The notes: generated from the sequence alone by a model not told the origin. A DNA stretch of 64,000 nt from Planococcus maritimus (GCF_001687625.2 NZ_CP016538.2:1394501-1458500), one strand, 5' to 3'; positions 30,125-41,390 are shown, counted from the stretch's first letter. Numbers and translations are program-made.

Positions 30125-31693
30125 TTATTCGCTTAGTTCAGAATCAAAATAACTGATAATGCCGTTGTATAGACCAAGTGCAGCTTGTTCGCGGAATTGG
30201 TCGCTTGAGACAATGCGTTCTTCATTGAAATTGCTAAGGAAGCCAAGTTCGACGAGTACCGCAGCCTGGCGATTGTCCCGCAACACAAGGTAATTGCCTT
30301 TTCTTGCGCCGCGGTCGTCAAGCGTTAATTTCCCAGCCAACCCACCATTGATGTGCTCCGCTAATTTTTGCTGGTACGGATGTTGATAATACGAAGTAAA
30401 GCCGGAAACCGTGCTATCTTCGGTGGCATCGTAATGGATGCTGATGAATGCGTCAGCTGCTACTTGATGGCTCTCAGATACCCGTTGTCGAAGATCGACA
30501 TAAACATCTGATTGCCTCGTCAAGACGACTTCCGCCCCTGCAGATCGCAATTGATGGGACAGAATTTCTGCCGTTTTCAAAGTTAAGTCTTTTTCGTTTG
30601 TTTTGCGGACGCCAACCGTACCGCCGTCATTGCCCCCATGACCTGGGTCCAAAACGATCGTCAAGCCGTTCAAAGTGCCCGCTTTTCTTAGCGGTTGTTG
30701 CTTTTCAGCTTCAACCGGTTCCGTAGATGTTCCGGAACGCACGACCCAATCAGCGATATAAGCTTGTTGGCCATCTTCAAGTGCTACCAAATACCACTGG
30801 CCTTCTTTACCTGCCACCGTTAATTGCGTACCGGCATCGGCGTGTGTAACGACTTGTGAAGAGGTGCTTGCTTGTGCGCGCAAATTTGTGCCATCGGTTA
30901 TGACAGTCACTTGTTCATCGGCAGAGCTGGCTTGCTGTGCGGGTTGATCAGATAATTCACCGTAGAAAGCATAGACCCAGCCGGTTTTGCCGTCTGCCAG
31001 TTCCAGTTGGACCCAATTGCCTTCCATGCCCTTTACATTAAATACTTGCCCTTGTTTCACAGAGTCTTGGATTTTAGCATTTAAACTCGGTTCGGCACGG
31101 ACATTCAATGCGTCGACCGCAATGCGGAAGGACGCGAGTTTTTCGAGCGCTTGACCAGTGTTGGCTTCTACATCAGCAGTGGAGTCCTCCGGAGACGTAT
31201 TTTGTTGGTCACTCAAACTTATGTACTGTGTTGACACGAAGCCACGGACATTGCGGAATTGCACTTCTGTCCAGTCGCCGTGGTTTGTGATAACTTCGGC
31301 TTGTTCGCCGGCATTCATTTTCGACAGCACCGCGGAAGATAAATCTGCCTGGGCACGGATATTCAAGCTGTCGACGGACGAAATTGCAGTTTGTGAAGAT
31401 GTGTCGGCTGCTTGTTCCGTACTGACGAGCCAAGAAGCGACCCATCCTTCAGAATTGCCATGGCGGATCTCGATCCAATCGCCGCTGCGTGAAAGTTGCT
31501 GCGCTGTGTCGCCTTGTTTCATCGAGCCGATTACTTCATAGCTCAAACCCGGACCGGACCGGATATTGACCGTTGAACCTGTCGCGGATATTTCGCCGTT
31601 ATCGGCTAAGGCAGAGCTGGATGGAGCTAGCGGGATCGTGCCCGATAAAGCCAAAATAATAACCAGCAATGTGAGGTATAATCGTCGTTGCAT
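30125..31693 (-). CDS. yrvJ: Secreted N-acetylmuramoyl-L-alanine amidase with four SH3b domains (YrvJ-like)
   Basis: Cuts the amide between MurNAc and the stem peptide. 522 residues: a Sec signal peptide (about 1-30, basic start and hydrophobic core, cleavage near SALA), four bacterial SH3 repeats (about 36-92, 104-160, 187-248, 258-316), each with a VNIR/LNVR/LRA-type start, and a C-terminal Amidase_3 domain (about 342-520). Zinc and catalytic residues are visible: His in LDPGHGGNDGG, the Glu in NEKDLTLKTAE, His in ISIHYDAT and Glu in VELGFLSN. TAGGAGGG before ATG. Single gene between dtd and hisS, as yrvJ in B. subtilis. Confidence 0.93.
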   Translation of the reverse strand: MQRRLYLTLLVIILALSGTIPLAPSSSALADNGEISATGSTVNIRSGPGLSYEVIGSMKQGDTAQQLSRSGDWIEIRHGNSEGWVASWLVSTEQAADTSSQTAISSVDSLNIRAQADLSSAVLSKMNAGEQAEVITNHGDWTEVQFRNVRGFVSTQYISLSDQQNTSPEDSTADVEANTGQALEKLASFRIAVDALNVRAEPSLNAKIQDSVKQGQVFNVKGMEGNWVQLELADGKTGWVYAFYGELSDQPAQQASSADEQVTVITDGTNLRAQASTSSQVVTHADAGTQLTVAGKEGQWYLVALEDGQQAYIADWVVRSGTSTEPVEAEKQQPLRKAGTLNGLTIVLDPGHGGNDGGTVGVRKTNEKDLTLKTAEILSHQLRSAGAEVVLTRQSDVYVDLRQRVSESHQVAADAFISIHYDATEDSTVSGFTSYYQHPYQQKLAEHINGGLAGKLTLDDRGARKGNYLVLRDNRQAAVLVELGFLSNFNEERIVSSDQFREQAALGLYNGIISYFDSELSE

Positions 31694-31761
31694 AGCGGCC
31701 CTCCTATAATAAGTTCATCCTCATTATAATATCAAAAAAATCAGGCAATGTATGCAAAAGC

Positions 31762-31790
31762 TTGACAAGATTTCTTCAGCTGATTAAGAT
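31762..31790 (+). promoter_or_regulatory. Promoter of hisS-aspS
   Basis: TTGACA, 17-base spacer, TAAGAT. Transcript start near 31797 gives a T-box leader of about 300 bases. Confidence 0.75.
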
Positions 31791-31796
31791 TGATTT

Positions 31797-32078
31797 ATTC
31801 TACTTATATAATTTTGCTGAAGACGGAGAAAGTAATTGTTGGCGTCGACTGAAAAGAGAGGGAAAGCCCTGGGCTGAAAGCTTTCCTGCAGAGATCTGCA
31901 ATGAAAAACACTCTTGAGGTTCTTTACTGAACGGCGCACTGCGCTTATTAGGCTAAGACGGTTCCGGCCGTTATCCGGACAGAGAGGGCGCAGAACTTTG
32001 CGTCAACTAGGGTGGAACCGCGGAAGCTAATTTTTAGCTCTCGTCCCTTGCGTAAGCAAGGGGCGGGGGCTTTTTTGT
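31797..32078 (+). promoter_or_regulatory. T-box riboswitch controlling hisS-aspS
   Basis: The T-box core AGGGTGGAACCGCG lies at 32009-32022. The downstream terminator is GTCCCTTGC-GTAA-GCAAGGGGC, followed by TTTTTT (to 32077). The long stem I precedes it. The specifier region at 31905-31916 reads GAAAAACACTC: aligned on the downstream ACTC with the alaS T-box it gives AAC (Asn), but one base offset overlaps CAC (His). Uncharged tRNA bound at the specifier and T-box stabilises the antiterminator. Which tRNA is sensed is not certain. Confidence 0.9.
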
Positions 32079-32098
32079 ATGGAAAAGGAGAGATGAAA

Positions 32099-33382
32099 AT
32101 GGGCAATATCCAAGCACCGCGCGGCACGTATGACGTACTGCCGCAAGACTCTGCCAAATGGCAGGAAATCGAACGAACGATTGATGAATTGTGTAATTTG
32201 TATCAGTACAAGGAAATCCGCACGCCGGTTTTCGAACACACGGAATTATTCCAACGGGGCGTCGGGGACACGACGGATATCGTCCAAAAGGAAATGTATA
32301 CGTTTCAGGACCGCGGAGAACGTTCTTTGACACTGCGACCGGAAGGCACAGCCTCTGTCGTGCGTTCATATGTCGAAAACAAATTATTCGGCCAACCTGA
32401 CCAGCCCGTCAAGCTCTACTATACAGGCCCAATGTTCCGCTATGAGCGGCCACAAGCTGGGCGCATGCGCCAGTTTGTTCAGTTCGGCGTAGAAGCGATC
32501 GGTTCAAAAGATCCAGCCATCGACGCAGAAGTCATTGCACTGGCAATGGACGTCTACAAATCGAGCGGTTTGAAAAGTTTGCGCCTCGTTTTGAATTCAC
32601 TAGGTGATACGGAAAGCCGTTTGGCGCACAAGCAAGCGCTGATCGAACATTTTGCCCCGTCAATTGAAGAGTTCTGCGGCGATTGTCAAAATCGCCTGGA
32701 GAAAAATCCGCTGCGCATTCTCGATTGCAAAGTGGACCGTGAGCATCCCTTGATGGCAACGGCGCCGTCACTTGCGGATTATTTGAACGAAGAATCGAGT
32801 GCTTATTTCGCCGAGGTCAAAGGGTATTTAGATGAACTTGGCATCCGCTATGTCGTCGACCCGAACCTGGTGAGAGGACTCGATTATTACAACCACACCG
32901 CGTTTGAAATCATGAGTGAGGCGGAAGGCTTCGGAGCGATTACGACGCTTGCAGGCGGCGGCCGCTATAACGGGCTTGTCGAAGACCTCGGCGGCCCGGA
33001 ATCTCCAGGAATCGGTTTTGCGATGAGCATTGAACGCTTATTGTTGGCACTGGAAATGGAAAAAGTAGAAATCGGGCAAAGCCAGACGCTTGATGCATAC
33101 GTCATTGCAATGGATGCAGCGTCAAAAAAGAAAGCCGTCTCGATTGTCCGGGACCTGCGCGCAAATGGCATCTCCGCGGACATGGATTTCACTGACCGCA
33201 AGATGAAAGCGCAGATGAAGTCTGCCGATCGCAAACAAGCGCGCTTTGTCATAGTCATCGGTGAATCAGAGCTTGAGAGCGGCAAAGCGGCCGTCAAAGA
33301 AATGGCGACGCGTGACCAGCAAGAAGTGCCATTCGATGAATTAGCTGAGAACATCCAGAAAAAGAAATCATTGGGGGAATAG
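32099..33382 (+). CDS. hisS: Histidyl-tRNA synthetase
   Basis: Class II synthetase, 427 residues. [10 protein letters not shown] at the N-terminus, motif 2 around [19 protein letters not shown], histidine loops [14 protein letters not shown] and GGGRYNGLV, and motif 3 [13 protein letters not shown]-terminal anticodon domain. I chose ATG 32099 (8 bases after AAGGAG) over ATG 32093, which is too close to the ribosome site. Ends 2 bases before aspS. Confidence 0.97.
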   Translation: MGNIQAPRGTYDVLPQDSAKWQEIERTIDELCNLYQYKEIRTPVFEHTELFQRGVGDTTDIVQKEMYTFQDRGERSLTLRPEGTASVVRSYVENKLFGQPDQPVKLYYTGPMFRYERPQAGRMRQFVQFGVEAIGSKDPAIDAEVIALAMDVYKSSGLKSLRLVLNSLGDTESRLAHKQALIEHFAPSIEEFCGDCQNRLEKNPLRILDCKVDREHPLMATAPSLADYLNEESSAYFAEVKGYLDELGIRYVVDPNLVRGLDYYNHTAFEIMSEAEGFGAITTLAGGGRYNGLVEDLGGPESPGIGFAMSIERLLLALEMEKVEIGQSQTLDAYVIAMDAASKKKAVSIVRDLRANGISADMDFTDRKMKAQMKSADRKQARFVIVIGESELESGKAAVKEMATRDQQEVPFDELAENIQKKKSLGE

Positions 33383-33384
33383 AT

Positions 33385-35169
33385 ATGTCGAGAACACATT
33401 ATTGTGGAGAAGTTAACGAAACGTCAATCGGCCAGCGCGTATCATTGAAGGGATGGGTTCGCAAACGACGCGACCTCGGCGGTTTGATTTTCGTCGATGT
33501 CCGCGACCGTTCAGGAATTGTCCAAGTGGTTTTCAACCCAGAAATTTCTGAAACAGCATCGGAAATTGGTGAAACACTACGCAATGAGTTCGTCGTCCAT
33601 ATTGATGGGCTTGTGGTGGAACGAGCAGAAGGCCAAGTAAACGCCGCGATGAAAACGGGTAAAGTCGAAGTCCAAGTTGATAGCGCAGAAATCATCAACG
33701 CTGCGAAAAACCCGCCGTTTGCGATTGAAGACCAAACGGATGTCAGCGAAGATTTACGCTTAAAATACCGTTATTTGGATTTGCGCCGCCCAGCGATGTT
33801 CGAAACCTTGAAAATGCGTTCGGATGTGACAAAAACGATTCGCAATTTCCTTGACAGCGAAGGGTTCCTAGATGTCGAAACACCAATTTTGACAAAATCC
33901 ACACCAGAAGGCGCGCGCGACTATTTGGTGCCAAGCCGCGTACATGACGGTGAATTTTACGCCTTGCCGCAATCTCCGCAATTATTCAAACAAATGCTGA
34001 TGGTTTCAGGGGTAGATAAGTACTACCAAATCGCCCGCTGTTTCCGCGATGAAGATTTGCGTGCGGACCGCCAGCCGGAATTCACACAAATTGACATGGA
34101 GATGAGCTTCCAGACAATGGAAGACATCATCGAAATGAACGAACGCTTAATGATTCAAGTGATGAAAGACGTTAAAGGCATTAACATCGACACAGGATTT
34201 GAGCGCATGAGCTACCGGGATGCGATGGAACGTTTTGGTTCCGACAAGCCGGATGTCCGCTTCGGCATGGAATTGACCGATGTATCGGAACTGGTGAAAG
34301 ACTCTGCTTTTAAAGTCTTCACTGGTGCAGTCGAATCTGGTGGACAAGTAAAACTGATCAACGCCAAAGGACAAGCTGCTAATTACTCACGCAAAGACAT
34401 TGACGCTCTTGGCGAATTCGCTTCGCGTTACGGGGCCAAAGGTTTGGCTTGGTTGAAAGTCGAAGAGGGCGGCGTCAAAGGACCGATTGCCAAATTCTTT
34501 GAAGGCGAAGCCGCTGATAGCTTGATTGAGGCAGCACAAGCAGAAGCAGGAGACTTGCTGCTGTTTGTGGCTGATGCCAAAACAGTCGTTGCGGATGCAC
34601 TCGGCGCTTTGCGCATGAAGCTCGGCAAAGATTTGGACTTGATCGACCAATCAGTCTTCAAATTCCTATGGATCACGGATTGGCCGTTGCTCGAATATGA
34701 TGACAAAGATGGCCGCTTCTACGCTGCGCATCATCCGTTTACGATGCCTTTCGAAGAAGACTTAGATAAATTGTCGACAGAACCGCAAAACGTTCGTGCA
34801 CAAGCATATGACTTGGTATTAAACGGCTACGAACTCGGTGGGGGATCGGCGCGTATTTACAAACGCGACATCCAGGAAAAAATGTTCGAAGTGCTCGGCT
34901 TCTCAAAAGAAGAAGCGACGGAGCAATTCGGCTTCTTGCTTGAAGCATTCGAATACGGTACGCCTCCGCATGGCGGCATTGCATTCGGACTGGATCGCCT
35001 AGTAATGCTCTTGGCCGGGCGCACCAATTTGCGTGATACCATTGCGTTTCCTAAGACGGCCTCTGCCAGCGATATGCTGACAGAAGCGCCAAGTGCCGTA
35101 TCAAACGCCCAGTTAGAGGAATTAAACCTAGCTGTAACTATTCAGAATAGTGAAAAAGATTCACAGTAA
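33385..35169 (+). CDS. aspS: Aspartyl-tRNA synthetase
   Basis: 594 residues, the long bacterial class IIb form: OB-fold anticodon domain (1-105), class II core with motif 2 [20 protein letters not shown], the GAD insertion (about 285-420), and motif 3 [13 protein letters not shown]. It shares the T-box with hisS. Whether it charges tRNA-Asp only or also tRNA-Asn cannot be told by eye. Confidence 0.97.
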   Translation: MSRTHYCGEVNETSIGQRVSLKGWVRKRRDLGGLIFVDVRDRSGIVQVVFNPEISETASEIGETLRNEFVVHIDGLVVERAEGQVNAAMKTGKVEVQVDSAEIINAAKNPPFAIEDQTDVSEDLRLKYRYLDLRRPAMFETLKMRSDVTKTIRNFLDSEGFLDVETPILTKSTPEGARDYLVPSRVHDGEFYALPQSPQLFKQMLMVSGVDKYYQIARCFRDEDLRADRQPEFTQIDMEMSFQTMEDIIEMNERLMIQVMKDVKGINIDTGFERMSYRDAMERFGSDKPDVRFGMELTDVSELVKDSAFKVFTGAVESGGQVKLINAKGQAANYSRKDIDALGEFASRYGAKGLAWLKVEEGGVKGPIAKFFEGEAADSLIEAAQAEAGDLLLFVADAKTVVADALGALRMKLGKDLDLIDQSVFKFLWITDWPLLEYDDKDGRFYAAHHPFTMPFEEDLDKLSTEPQNVRAQAYDLVLNGYELGGGSARIYKRDIQEKMFEVLGFSKEEATEQFGFLLEAFEYGTPPHGGIAFGLDRLVMLLAGRTNLRDTIAFPKTASASDMLTEAPSAVSNAQLEELNLAVTIQNSEKDSQ

Positions 35170-35175
35170 AAGACT

Positions 35176-35204
35176 TGTACATCTTTTTTAAGTATGCTAC
35201 TATA
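35176..35204 (+). promoter_or_regulatory. Promoter of 6S RNA
   Basis: TTGTAC, 17-base spacer, TACTAT, just after the aspS stop. Initiation about 35211. Confidence 0.7.
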
Positions 35205-35210
35205 CGTGTA

Positions 35211-35398
35211 TAGAGAATCCTGATGTGTTCGTTTTTAGCAATTCGATTTTGACCCAACATTTTGTCGTCGGGAGACCTACATATCATCATGGCTAACATG
35301 CCCTAACCGGAAGTTATAAGTGGTGATGCGGTCACCCACCTGCTATAAGCGGGTTCAAACGATGCGCAACACAAAGGACGGCACGATCGGGATTCTTC
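35211..35398 (+). ncRNA. ssrS: 6S RNA (RNA polymerase regulator)
   Basis: Stable RNA that mimics an open promoter and sequesters housekeeping RNA polymerase. The 5' and 3' ends pair as a closing stem (GAATCCTGAT at 35216-35225 with ATCGGGATTC at 35386-35395). The 5' part CCTGATGTGTTCG and GGGAGACC resemble B. subtilis 6S-1 (bsrA), and the gene lies between aspS and tcdA, its position in B. subtilis. Ends are estimated from promoter and stem. Confidence 0.85.
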
Positions 35399-35416
35399 TT
35401 ACATAAGAAATCCAAG

Positions 35417-35444
35417 TCCCTCCGGCATTTGCCGGAGGGATTTT
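35417..35444 (+). terminator. Terminator downstream of 6S RNA
   Basis: TCCCTCCGGC, ATTT loop, GCCGGAGGGA, TTTT: perfect 10-bp stem. Confidence 0.9.
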
Positions 35445-35457
35445 CTATGTGTATAAT
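35429..35457 (+). promoter_or_regulatory. Promoter of tcdA overlapping the 6S terminator
   Basis: TTGCCG, 17-base spacer, perfect TATAAT. The -35 falls inside the 3' arm of the 6S RNA terminator hairpin. Confidence 0.55.
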
Positions 35458-35502
35458 CCCTAGTATCCCTATTTCATATTGAATCGGAAAGGCAGTGTGT
35501 GT

Positions 35503-36264
35503 ATGTTACATCAATTTTCAAGAAATGAACTCGCCATCGGTAAAGATGGTATGGATCTCGTAAAAGGATCTACGGTCGCCATTCTAGGCGTTGGCGGAGT
35601 GGGCTCGTTTGCAGCCGAGGCGTGTGCTAGAAGCGGCGTCGGAAAGATCATCCTCGTCGATAAAGACGATGTCGATATCACCAATATTAACCGTCAATTG
35701 GTCGCCAATCTTTCTACGGTCGGCCAGTCTAAAGTCGAAGTGATGAAAAAGCGCATTCTGGATGTCAATGCGGAGTGTGAAGTGGTGACGCTCCATATGT
35801 TCTATACGGAAGACACTTACGAAGAGTTTTTCAGCCATAAGCCCGATTACGTCATCGATGCTTCAGATACACTGATTTATAAAGTACATTTGATTAAGGA
35901 ATGCTATAGCCGTCGCATTCCAATTATATCAAGCATGGGCGCAGCCAATAAAACGGACCCAACCCGCTTTCGGATTGCGGACATTTCGAAGACCCATACC
36001 GATCCGTTAGCGAAGATGATTCGCAAAAAACTGAAACAAGCGGGCATCCGTAAAGGCGTACCGGTTATTTTCTCTGATGAAAGCCCAATCGTGGTACGTG
36101 AAGATGTTGTCGAGACCGTTGGTAAAAAAGATGCGGCGATCCGCAAAGCGCAGATGCCGCCATCTTCTAACGCGTTCACCCCATCGACGGTCGGCTTGAT
36201 CGCAGCGAGCTGGGTCGTTAACCAAATGACCAAATCGATCCATATCCAGCGCGTCAATCAATAG
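35503..36264 (+). CDS. tcdA: tRNA threonylcarbamoyladenosine dehydratase TcdA
   Basis: E1-like ATP-dependent enzyme that cyclises t6A-37 of tRNA to ct6A. 253 residues: nucleotide-binding LGVGGVGSFAAEACARSGVG near the N-terminus, VDKDDVDITNINRQLVA, and DASDTLIYKVHLIKECY, then PSSNAFTPSTVGLIAASWV. ATG 35503 is preceded by GGAAAGGCAG; the frame begins upstream at 35479 without a better site. Equivalent to B. subtilis yrvM. Confidence 0.93.
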   Translation: MLHQFSRNELAIGKDGMDLVKGSTVAILGVGGVGSFAAEACARSGVGKIILVDKDDVDITNINRQLVANLSTVGQSKVEVMKKRILDVNAECEVVTLHMFYTEDTYEEFFSHKPDYVIDASDTLIYKVHLIKECYSRRIPIISSMGAANKTDPTRFRIADISKTHTDPLAKMIRKKLKQAGIRKGVPVIFSDESPIVVREDVVETVGKKDAAIRKAQMPPSSNAFTPSTVGLIAASWVVNQMTKSIHIQRVNQ

Positions 36265-36270
36265 CCAATA

Positions 36271-36311
36271 AAAAACGGACGGAGAATGTCATCATTCTCC
36301 GTCCGTTTTTG
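36271..36311. terminator. Terminator after tcdA
   Basis: AAAAACGGACGGAGAATG and its exact complement with a TCAT loop, then T residues; an 18-bp perfect stem. Confidence 0.95.
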
Positions 36312-36334
36312 TTTGCAGAAATAGGTATTAGGTC

Positions 36335-36460
36335 GAGTTTTCCGAAGCTTATTGCTTGCTTTCCGTGGGGCGGGAATCGAGCCTCCTCATTCGCTACGCT
36401 TCTTGCGGGGTCTCTCAAACCCGCTAATCCCACAGGAGTCAAGCAAACACTTCTCCAAAA
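36335..36460 (-). repeat. Interspersed palindromic repeat, family A, copy 2
   Basis: Reverse orientation copy of the element at 1250-1374. On this strand it shows GTTTTCCGAAGCTT, GCTTTCCGTGG, AGCCTCCTCA and TCTTGCGGGGTCTC. It lies between the tcdA terminator and the end of rarA, a convergent gap of about 300 bases with no gene. Confidence 0.75.
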
Positions 36461-36570
36461 TCTAAGATATTTCATTGAGTTTTTCATGATAATAAAATCT
36501 ACATTCAACAGTGAAATATGATCATCACATCAATGGTTGGACACTGAATCGATTATCTGTCCGTTTTTAT

Positions 36571-37854
36571 TTATTTTTTCCGGAAGCCTTTCAGCTTTTC
36601 GTAGATGCCGGCGAATTTCTTTTCTTCGCCGGCGACGACCGGCTTGTAGAATTCTGCCTTTTTCAATTCTTTTGGCAAGTAATCCTGATCTGCCCATCCG
36701 CCGAACGAGCCAATTGGCGTGTCGTGGGGGTATTTATATCCACCATGGCCGAGCTCTGCACTGCCAGCGTAATGAGTATCGCGTAAGTGAGGGGGGATAT
36801 CGCCCACCTGGCCTTTATTGATCGCGGCCGTTGCGGCGTCAATAGCGCGGTAAGCGGAATTGGATTTCTCCGATAAGCACATCTCCGCTACAGCTTGTGC
36901 GAGAGGGATGCGCGCTTCCGGTAAGCCTAGCCGGTCCGCTGCCTGGCAAGCCGCAAGTACATGGCCGCCAACTGCGGGATTGGCAAGCCCGATATCTTCG
37001 TATGCCATGACAAGCAGACGCCTTGTTACTGCGGTGAGGTCGCCATTTTCGAGTAAGTGGGCCAAATAATACATGGCCCCGTTGACATCACTGCCGCGAA
37101 CGGATTTCTGCAGCGCCGACAACAGGTTGAAGAAATGAGAGCCTTTCTTGTCGCCGAACACACCGACGCGCTTAATCATCTGCTCGATGATGCCGTCATC
37201 GACGAGGTATTCGCCGTCTTCCTCATCTGATGCGATGACAATCGATTCGAGCATCGTCAGCGCTTTACGGGCATCGCCGTTTGTCCCTTCGGCAATCCTC
37301 GTGACTTGCTCGCTGGAGATTCGAATCTTCTCGCGGCCAAGACCGCGTTTTTCATCCGACAAAGCACTGTTCAACAACTCGACGATATCTTCTTGCGTCA
37401 GCCGCTTGAGCTGCTTGATCTCACCACAGCGCGAGCGGATCGCCGGATTGACATCATGAAATGGATTTTCGGTCGTCGCGCCGATTAAGACGATCGAGCC
37501 GGATTCCACGTGCGGCAACAGGGCATCTTGCTGGAGTTTGTTGAAGCGGTGAATCTCATCTAAAAACAACAGCACTTTGCCGGTCATACGCGCTTCTTGA
37601 ACGACCGATTCGACATCTTTCTTGCCAGAAGTCGTCGCGTTAAGCGCGATAAAAGGCAAATCGGACGTGCCGGCGATGGCGTGGGCGATCGAGGTCTTGC
37701 CGATTCCAGGGTCGCCGTATAGCAGCATGGACGGCACATGGCCGCTTTTGATCATTTTATAAAGGGCCGTGGAGGGACCGATGACGTCTTTTTGGCCGAC
37801 AACTTCATCGATCGTCCGCGGACGCATGCGAAAAGCAAGTGGTTCATTATGCAC
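36571..37854 (-). CDS. rarA: Replication-associated recombination protein RarA (MgsA)
   Basis: AAA+ ATPase related to clamp loaders; acts at stalled forks. 427 residues: [17 protein letters not shown] at the start, Walker [11 protein letters not shown], Walker [16 protein letters not shown], sensor [12 protein letters not shown], and the C-terminal tetramerisation domain with [20 protein letters not shown] in part. Corresponds to yrvN between tcdA and cymR in B. subtilis, but there it need not be convergent with tcdA. No obvious terminator on its own strand. Confidence 0.95.
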   Translation of the reverse strand: MHNEPLAFRMRPRTIDEVVGQKDVIGPSTALYKMIKSGHVPSMLLYGDPGIGKTSIAHAIAGTSDLPFIALNATTSGKKDVESVVQEARMTGKVLLFLDEIHRFNKLQQDALLPHVESGSIVLIGATTENPFHDVNPAIRSRCGEIKQLKRLTQEDIVELLNSALSDEKRGLGREKIRISSEQVTRIAEGTNGDARKALTMLESIVIASDEEDGEYLVDDGIIEQMIKRVGVFGDKKGSHFFNLLSALQKSVRGSDVNGAMYYLAHLLENGDLTAVTRRLLVMAYEDIGLANPAVGGHVLAACQAADRLGLPEARIPLAQAVAEMCLSEKSNSAYRAIDAATAAINKGQVGDIPPHLRDTHYAGSAELGHGGYKYPHDTPIGSFGGWADQDYLPKELKKAEFYKPVVAGEEKKFAGIYEKLKGFRKK

Positions 37855-37939
37855 GAAGAAAACTCCTTCCGTCTATTCATTCCATCAGTATAGCGAATTC
37901 GCTCTTGAAAGTCATTGAAAGCCTATGTCCTGTAAGATA

Positions 37940-37948
37940 TGCTATACT
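37940..37948 (+). promoter_or_regulatory. Extended -10 promoter of cymR-desulfurase-mnmA
   Basis: TGCTATACT (TGN plus TATACT) about 45 bases before cymR; the nearest -35-like TTGAAA is too far (22 bases). Confidence 0.45.
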
Positions 37949-37991
37949 TATTTGAAGAATTGACGATTAGGTTCCAGAGGAGTAGTTTTAG

Positions 37992-38408
37992 ATGAAAATA
38001 TCAACAAAAGGCCGTTACGGCTTAACGATTATGATCGCACTCGGAAAACAATACGGAGCAGGACCGGTGCCTTTGCGTAAGATTGCTGCGGACAATGAAT
38101 TATCAGAAGCATACCTCGAACAGCTCGTTGCGCCGCTGCGCAATTCGGGACTCGTAAAAAGTGTAAGAGGGGCTTATGGCGGCTATATGTTGACGCGCCA
38201 CCCGAAAGAGATTTCAGCAGGAGACGTTATCCGCGTGCTCGAGGGGCCGATTCAACCGGTTGAAGGCATCGAGGACGAGAAGCAACCCCAGCGTGAACTA
38301 TGGGGGCGCATCCGCGACGCCGTGAAAAACGTTTTGGACACGACAACGATCGAAGACTTGGCGCAAACAGAAGAAGGCGACACCGAACATTATATGTTCT
38401 ATATATAA
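37992..38408 (+). CDS. cymR: Rrf2-family regulator CymR (cysteine metabolism repressor)
   Basis: 138 residues: winged helix (KISTKGRYGLTIMIALG, LSEAYLEQLVAPLRNSGLVKS) and dimer helix. It lacks the three-cysteine cluster of IscR, as CymR does, so it senses through CysK rather than an Fe-S cluster. Directly upstream of a cysteine desulfurase gene (14 bases), supporting a sulfur-metabolism role. Confidence 0.9.
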   Translation: MKISTKGRYGLTIMIALGKQYGAGPVPLRKIAADNELSEAYLEQLVAPLRNSGLVKSVRGAYGGYMLTRHPKEISAGDVIRVLEGPIQPVEGIEDEKQPQRELWGRIRDAVKNVLDTTTIEDLAQTEEGDTEHYMFYI

Positions 38409-38422
38409 GGAGTTAATGAATC

Positions 38423-39556
38423 ATGAAACAAATTTATTTGGACCATGCGGCGACATCGCCGATGCATCCTGAAGCGGCGAAAGTGTTTACCGAAGCTTTA
38501 AGTGAGCATTATGGAAACCCATCAAGCATCCACCAAGCAGGACGCGATGCGCGGCGCATTTTAGATGAAGCACGGCGAACGCTCGCCAAAAGCATTCAAG
38601 CAGATGATACCGAAATCATTTTTACATCCGGCGGCACAGAGGCGGATAATTTGGCGATTTTTGGAACAGCAAGCGCCAAAGAAGGGCGCCATATCATCAC
38701 CACACAAGCCGAACATCACGCCGTACTTCATGCTTGTAATGAGTTGGAGAGACAAGGCTACGAAGTGACGTATTTACCGGTCGATAAAATGGGCCGCATC
38801 AAGACAGATGACGTGAAACAAGCGCTTCGGGATGATACGATTCTCGTGACCGTCATGCTTGCCAATAATGAAATCGGCACCATTCAGCCGGTCGCAGAAA
38901 TCGGAGAGCTGTTAAAAGGCACCGGTATCACGTTCCATACCGACGCAGTACAGGCTTACGGCTTGTTGCCGATTGACGTGGATGCGTTGAATGTCGATTT
39001 ATTATCGGTTTCTGCGCATAAAGTAAACGGCCCAAAAGGTACGGGGTTTTTATATCAGCGCAAAAACACTCCACTCAAACCGTTGATGCATGGCGGTGAG
39101 CAGGAACGCAAACGCCGCGCCGGCACAGAAAACGTTCCGGCAATCCAAGCGTTTGCAAGTGCGGTGAAAATCGCACAGGAAACGATGGAAGAGAAAAGGC
39201 AGGCATTTAACGGTTTCAAGGAGATTTTTCGGGCTGAGTTCCAGGAACACGGCATTGACTTTAAAGAAAATGGCACCGATCAATTGCCGCATATTTTCAA
39301 TGTCTCCTTGGAAGGCATCGATATTGAATCATTTTTGGTCAATTTGGACCTATCCGGTATTTCGGCATCGAGTGGTTCTGCGTGTACAGCCGGTTCAATC
39401 GACCCGTCGCACGTACTGGTCGCGATGTATGGACATGACGCAAAAGAACTGCGCAATTCGATTCGTTTCAGTTTCGGTATCGGCCTGACCGCAGAGGATA
39501 TTACACAAGCGGCCGGAAAAACGGCTCAAATCACGAAGCGCCTGGCGCAAAAATAG
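38423..39556 (+). CDS. iscS: Cysteine desulfurase (IscS/NifS class; YrvO-like)
   Basis: PLP enzyme that takes sulfur from cysteine. 377 residues: YLDHAATSPMHP start, His98-His99 in QAEHHAVLH, PLP-lysine Lys200 in SVSAHKVNGPKG, and the persulfide Cys321 in SSGSACTAG. The partner gene mnmA follows 15 bases later, so it most likely supplies sulfur for tRNA 2-thiouridine, as YrvO does in B. subtilis. Confidence 0.93.
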   Translation: MKQIYLDHAATSPMHPEAAKVFTEALSEHYGNPSSIHQAGRDARRILDEARRTLAKSIQADDTEIIFTSGGTEADNLAIFGTASAKEGRHIITTQAEHHAVLHACNELERQGYEVTYLPVDKMGRIKTDDVKQALRDDTILVTVMLANNEIGTIQPVAEIGELLKGTGITFHTDAVQAYGLLPIDVDALNVDLLSVSAHKVNGPKGTGFLYQRKNTPLKPLMHGGEQERKRRAGTENVPAIQAFASAVKIAQETMEEKRQAFNGFKEIFRAEFQEHGIDFKENGTDQLPHIFNVSLEGIDIESFLVNLDLSGISASSGSACTAGSIDPSHVLVAMYGHDAKELRNSIRFSFGIGLTAEDITQAAGKTAQITKRLAQK

Positions 39557-39565
39557 AAAAGGTGA

Positions 39566-40690
<1,125 letters not shown>

Positions 40691-40704
40691 TGGAGGAATC
40701 GGCG

Positions 40705-41364
40705 ATGAATTATAACGAAATTGGCATCAAAGCCTTGCAAGAAGGCAGAGCAGAAGATGCCATTCAAGCATTTACGAATGCCATTGAAGAGCAGCCAGAA
40801 GACGCACTCGGCTATATCAATTTCGGGCATGTCTTAGCTTCAATGAACGAAACAGAGCGTGCGGAACGGTTTTTTCAGAAAGCCTTGACGCTTGATGAAA
40901 CCTCCGCTACGGCGTATTACGGCTTGGCGAATCTCTATTACAACGCAGAACGTTATGAAGAAGCGTTAAAGCTCTATGAAAAAGCAATTCATCATGGCAT
41001 CGAAGGTTCGGATGCCCATTATATGGTCGGCAAATGCTTTGAGCGCATCGACCAGCCAAAGCTTGCTTTGCCTTATTTGCAGCGTGCCGTTGAACTGGAC
41101 CCAACTGACTTGCAGGCGCGTCTGAGCTATGGCATCGCATTGGCCTCGCTTGAATTTTTTGATATGGCTGAAGAACAGTTTGTTCAAGCGCTTGAGATTG
41201 ATGTGGATAACTCAGATGTCCATTACAACTTAGGTGTTTTGTATGCCGTCTCGAGCGATCGTACAGAAGATGCCATGTATCATTTACAGCGTGCATACAC
41301 ATTAGATGACAAAAACGAAATGGCGCGTTACGCCTACGATATGATTAACGAACGATTGAATTGA
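40705..41364 (+). CDS. TPR-repeat protein (YrrB-like)
   Basis: 219 residues made of about six tetratricopeptide repeats (for example IQAFTNAIEEQPEDALGYIN and ALPYLQRAVELDPTDLQARL). No catalytic domain; likely a protein-interaction scaffold. ATG 40705 lies 8 bases after GGAGGA; the frame begins earlier at 40687, overlapping mnmA. YrrB in B. subtilis lies between mnmA and recD2 in the same way. Its partner is not known. Confidence 0.85.
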   Translation: MNYNEIGIKALQEGRAEDAIQAFTNAIEEQPEDALGYINFGHVLASMNETERAERFFQKALTLDETSATAYYGLANLYYNAERYEEALKLYEKAIHHGIEGSDAHYMVGKCFERIDQPKLALPYLQRAVELDPTDLQARLSYGIALASLEFFDMAEEQFVQALEIDVDNSDVHYNLGVLYAVSSDRTEDAMYHLQRAYTLDDKNEMARYAYDMINERLN

Positions 41365-41390
41365 AGAAATGAAAGAGAGGAGACGGCCGC

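Noticed and set aside
35211..35398. tmRNA or another T-box between aspS and tcdA
   Set aside because: No tRNA-like end, T-box core or specifier; closing stem and gene position fit 6S RNA instead.
36511..36821. Plus-strand frames opposite the end of rarA
   Set aside because: Antisense shadow of the conserved rarA C-terminus, with no promoter or ribosome site.
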